From positions 1-64,000 of the forward strand of contig CAWDTK010000030.1 of assembly GCA_963805255.1 (NCBI GenBank): a stretch of DNA of 64,000 nt, given 5' to 3'. This DNA is from Bog-532 sp963805255. Its GTDB lineage: Bacteria > Actinomycetota > Actinomycetes > Streptosporangiales > Streptosporangiaceae. Below, in pieces: positions 63,730 through 64,000 of the stretch. The position numbers and the translations under genes were made by a program. Position 1 is the stretch's first letter. Each line of letters starts with the position of its first letter. Below the pieces are notes generated by a model. The model had not been told where the DNA came from and ran no database searches. It saw nothing but the letters and a program-made list of their open reading frames with translations.

Positions 63730-64000
63730 TGATGAATTCCGGCGCGGACGTTCCGGGTCCGGCGAAGGCCGGCGAAGCCCGCCAGCGCTAGCAGCGACCC
63801 GCCCGCCAGCGTCAGCAGCCACGGTGCCGAACCGGTTCCGGTGCTGCGGGCCATCCCGCCGAAGCCGGTTGCGGCGCCGCCCATCGGCATCGTGCTGCTG
63901 CCCGCGGCGTCGGTCAGGTTGTCGACCTTAAGGCCAGCGGGACCGTCCAGAACCACTATCGTGTGGACCGTATCGGCGGCCAGGGTGACCGGCATGGAGA
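63726..64000 (-). CDS. DUF4397 domain protein, 3' part (runs off the window)
   Basis: The gene continues beyond the right edge. The visible end reads VTLAADTVHTIVVLDGPAGL-KVDNLTDAAG, which matches DUF4397. A Gly/Ser/Thr linker and a C-terminal membrane helix with a basic tail (PWLLTLAGGSLLALAGFAGL-RRTRN) follow. No clear LPxTG is seen, so the anchor may be used directly. It overlaps the sortase start. Confidence 0.85.
   Translation of the reverse strand, partial: SMPVTLAADTVHTIVVLDGPAGLKVDNLTDAAGSSTMPMGGAATGFGGMARSTGTGSAPWLLTLAGGSLLALAGFAGLRRTRNVRAGIHQ

Noticed and set aside
1..64000. Biosynthetic gene cluster or complete defence island
   Set aside because: No synthase, CRISPR, restriction or toxin-antitoxin set could be supported; only the orphan trypco2 and the DruA-like IS genes hint at defence families.

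Overview
The window is high-GC DNA with actinobacterial gene content: class F sortase with a DUF4397 partner, ECF sigma/anti-sigma pairs, a caa3-type CtaG protein, a DUF4235 protein, a trypco2 protein, an LLM oxidoreductase remnant and an F420-reductase-like protein. The genus cannot be fixed from sequence alone. There is no rRNA operon and no CRISPR array. One complete tRNA, tRNA-Ser(GCU), is present.

Positions 1-38.2 kb are an insertion-sequence graveyard whose layers can be ordered from target-site duplications (TSDs). An IS66-type element carrying a DruA-like (DUF4338) gene occurs twice in opposite orientation (376-3105 and 25765-28496). Copy 1 sits in a small ORF with TSD GATGCACC; copy 2 sits in an IS30 transposase gene. 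A three-member family of large (~800 aa) DDE transposases, called ISx here, occupies 5893-8516, 10457-12868 (inside an IS3 element) and 35574-38159 (inside a tRNA-Ser-like sequence). A second IS66 element (13686-21378, TSD TTCAGAGT) is split by a four-gene, Tn554-like recombinase cassette (13948-19988). Two IS1380 copies follow head to tail, sharing one CTAG. At 29.1-34.8 kb an IS1634 element lies in an IS4 element that lies in an IS5-like transposase gene. Group II intron debris is at 8517-9865 and probably at 34865-35496. Between the elements are broken host genes (flavohaemoprotein-type reductase) and an orphan trypco2 gene.

Positions 38.2-43.5 kb are a transition zone: small membrane proteins, a two-TM potassium channel, an NAD(P)-binding F420-reductase-like protein, a tRNA-Gly-like 3' remnant and the catalytic C-terminus of a tyrosine recombinase, which suggests a decayed integrative element.

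Positions 43.5-64 kb look like ordinary chromosome: a secreted-repeat lipoprotein, an ECF sigma/anti-sigma pair, CtaG, an AAA ATPase, a Cys-rich protein coupled to a MauE-like membrane protein and divergent from another ECF sigma factor, tRNA-Ser with a strong terminator, a LysM/transglycosylase protein, a three-gene cell-wall operon with a 1025-aa multidomain hydrolase, an AI-2E transporter plus YbhN-like pair, and the sortase/DUF4397 pair at the right edge. Three host pseudogenes (hydrolase, acyl-CoA ligase tail, LLM oxidoreductase) show decay here as well. Single-base frameshifts cluster in the mobile half.
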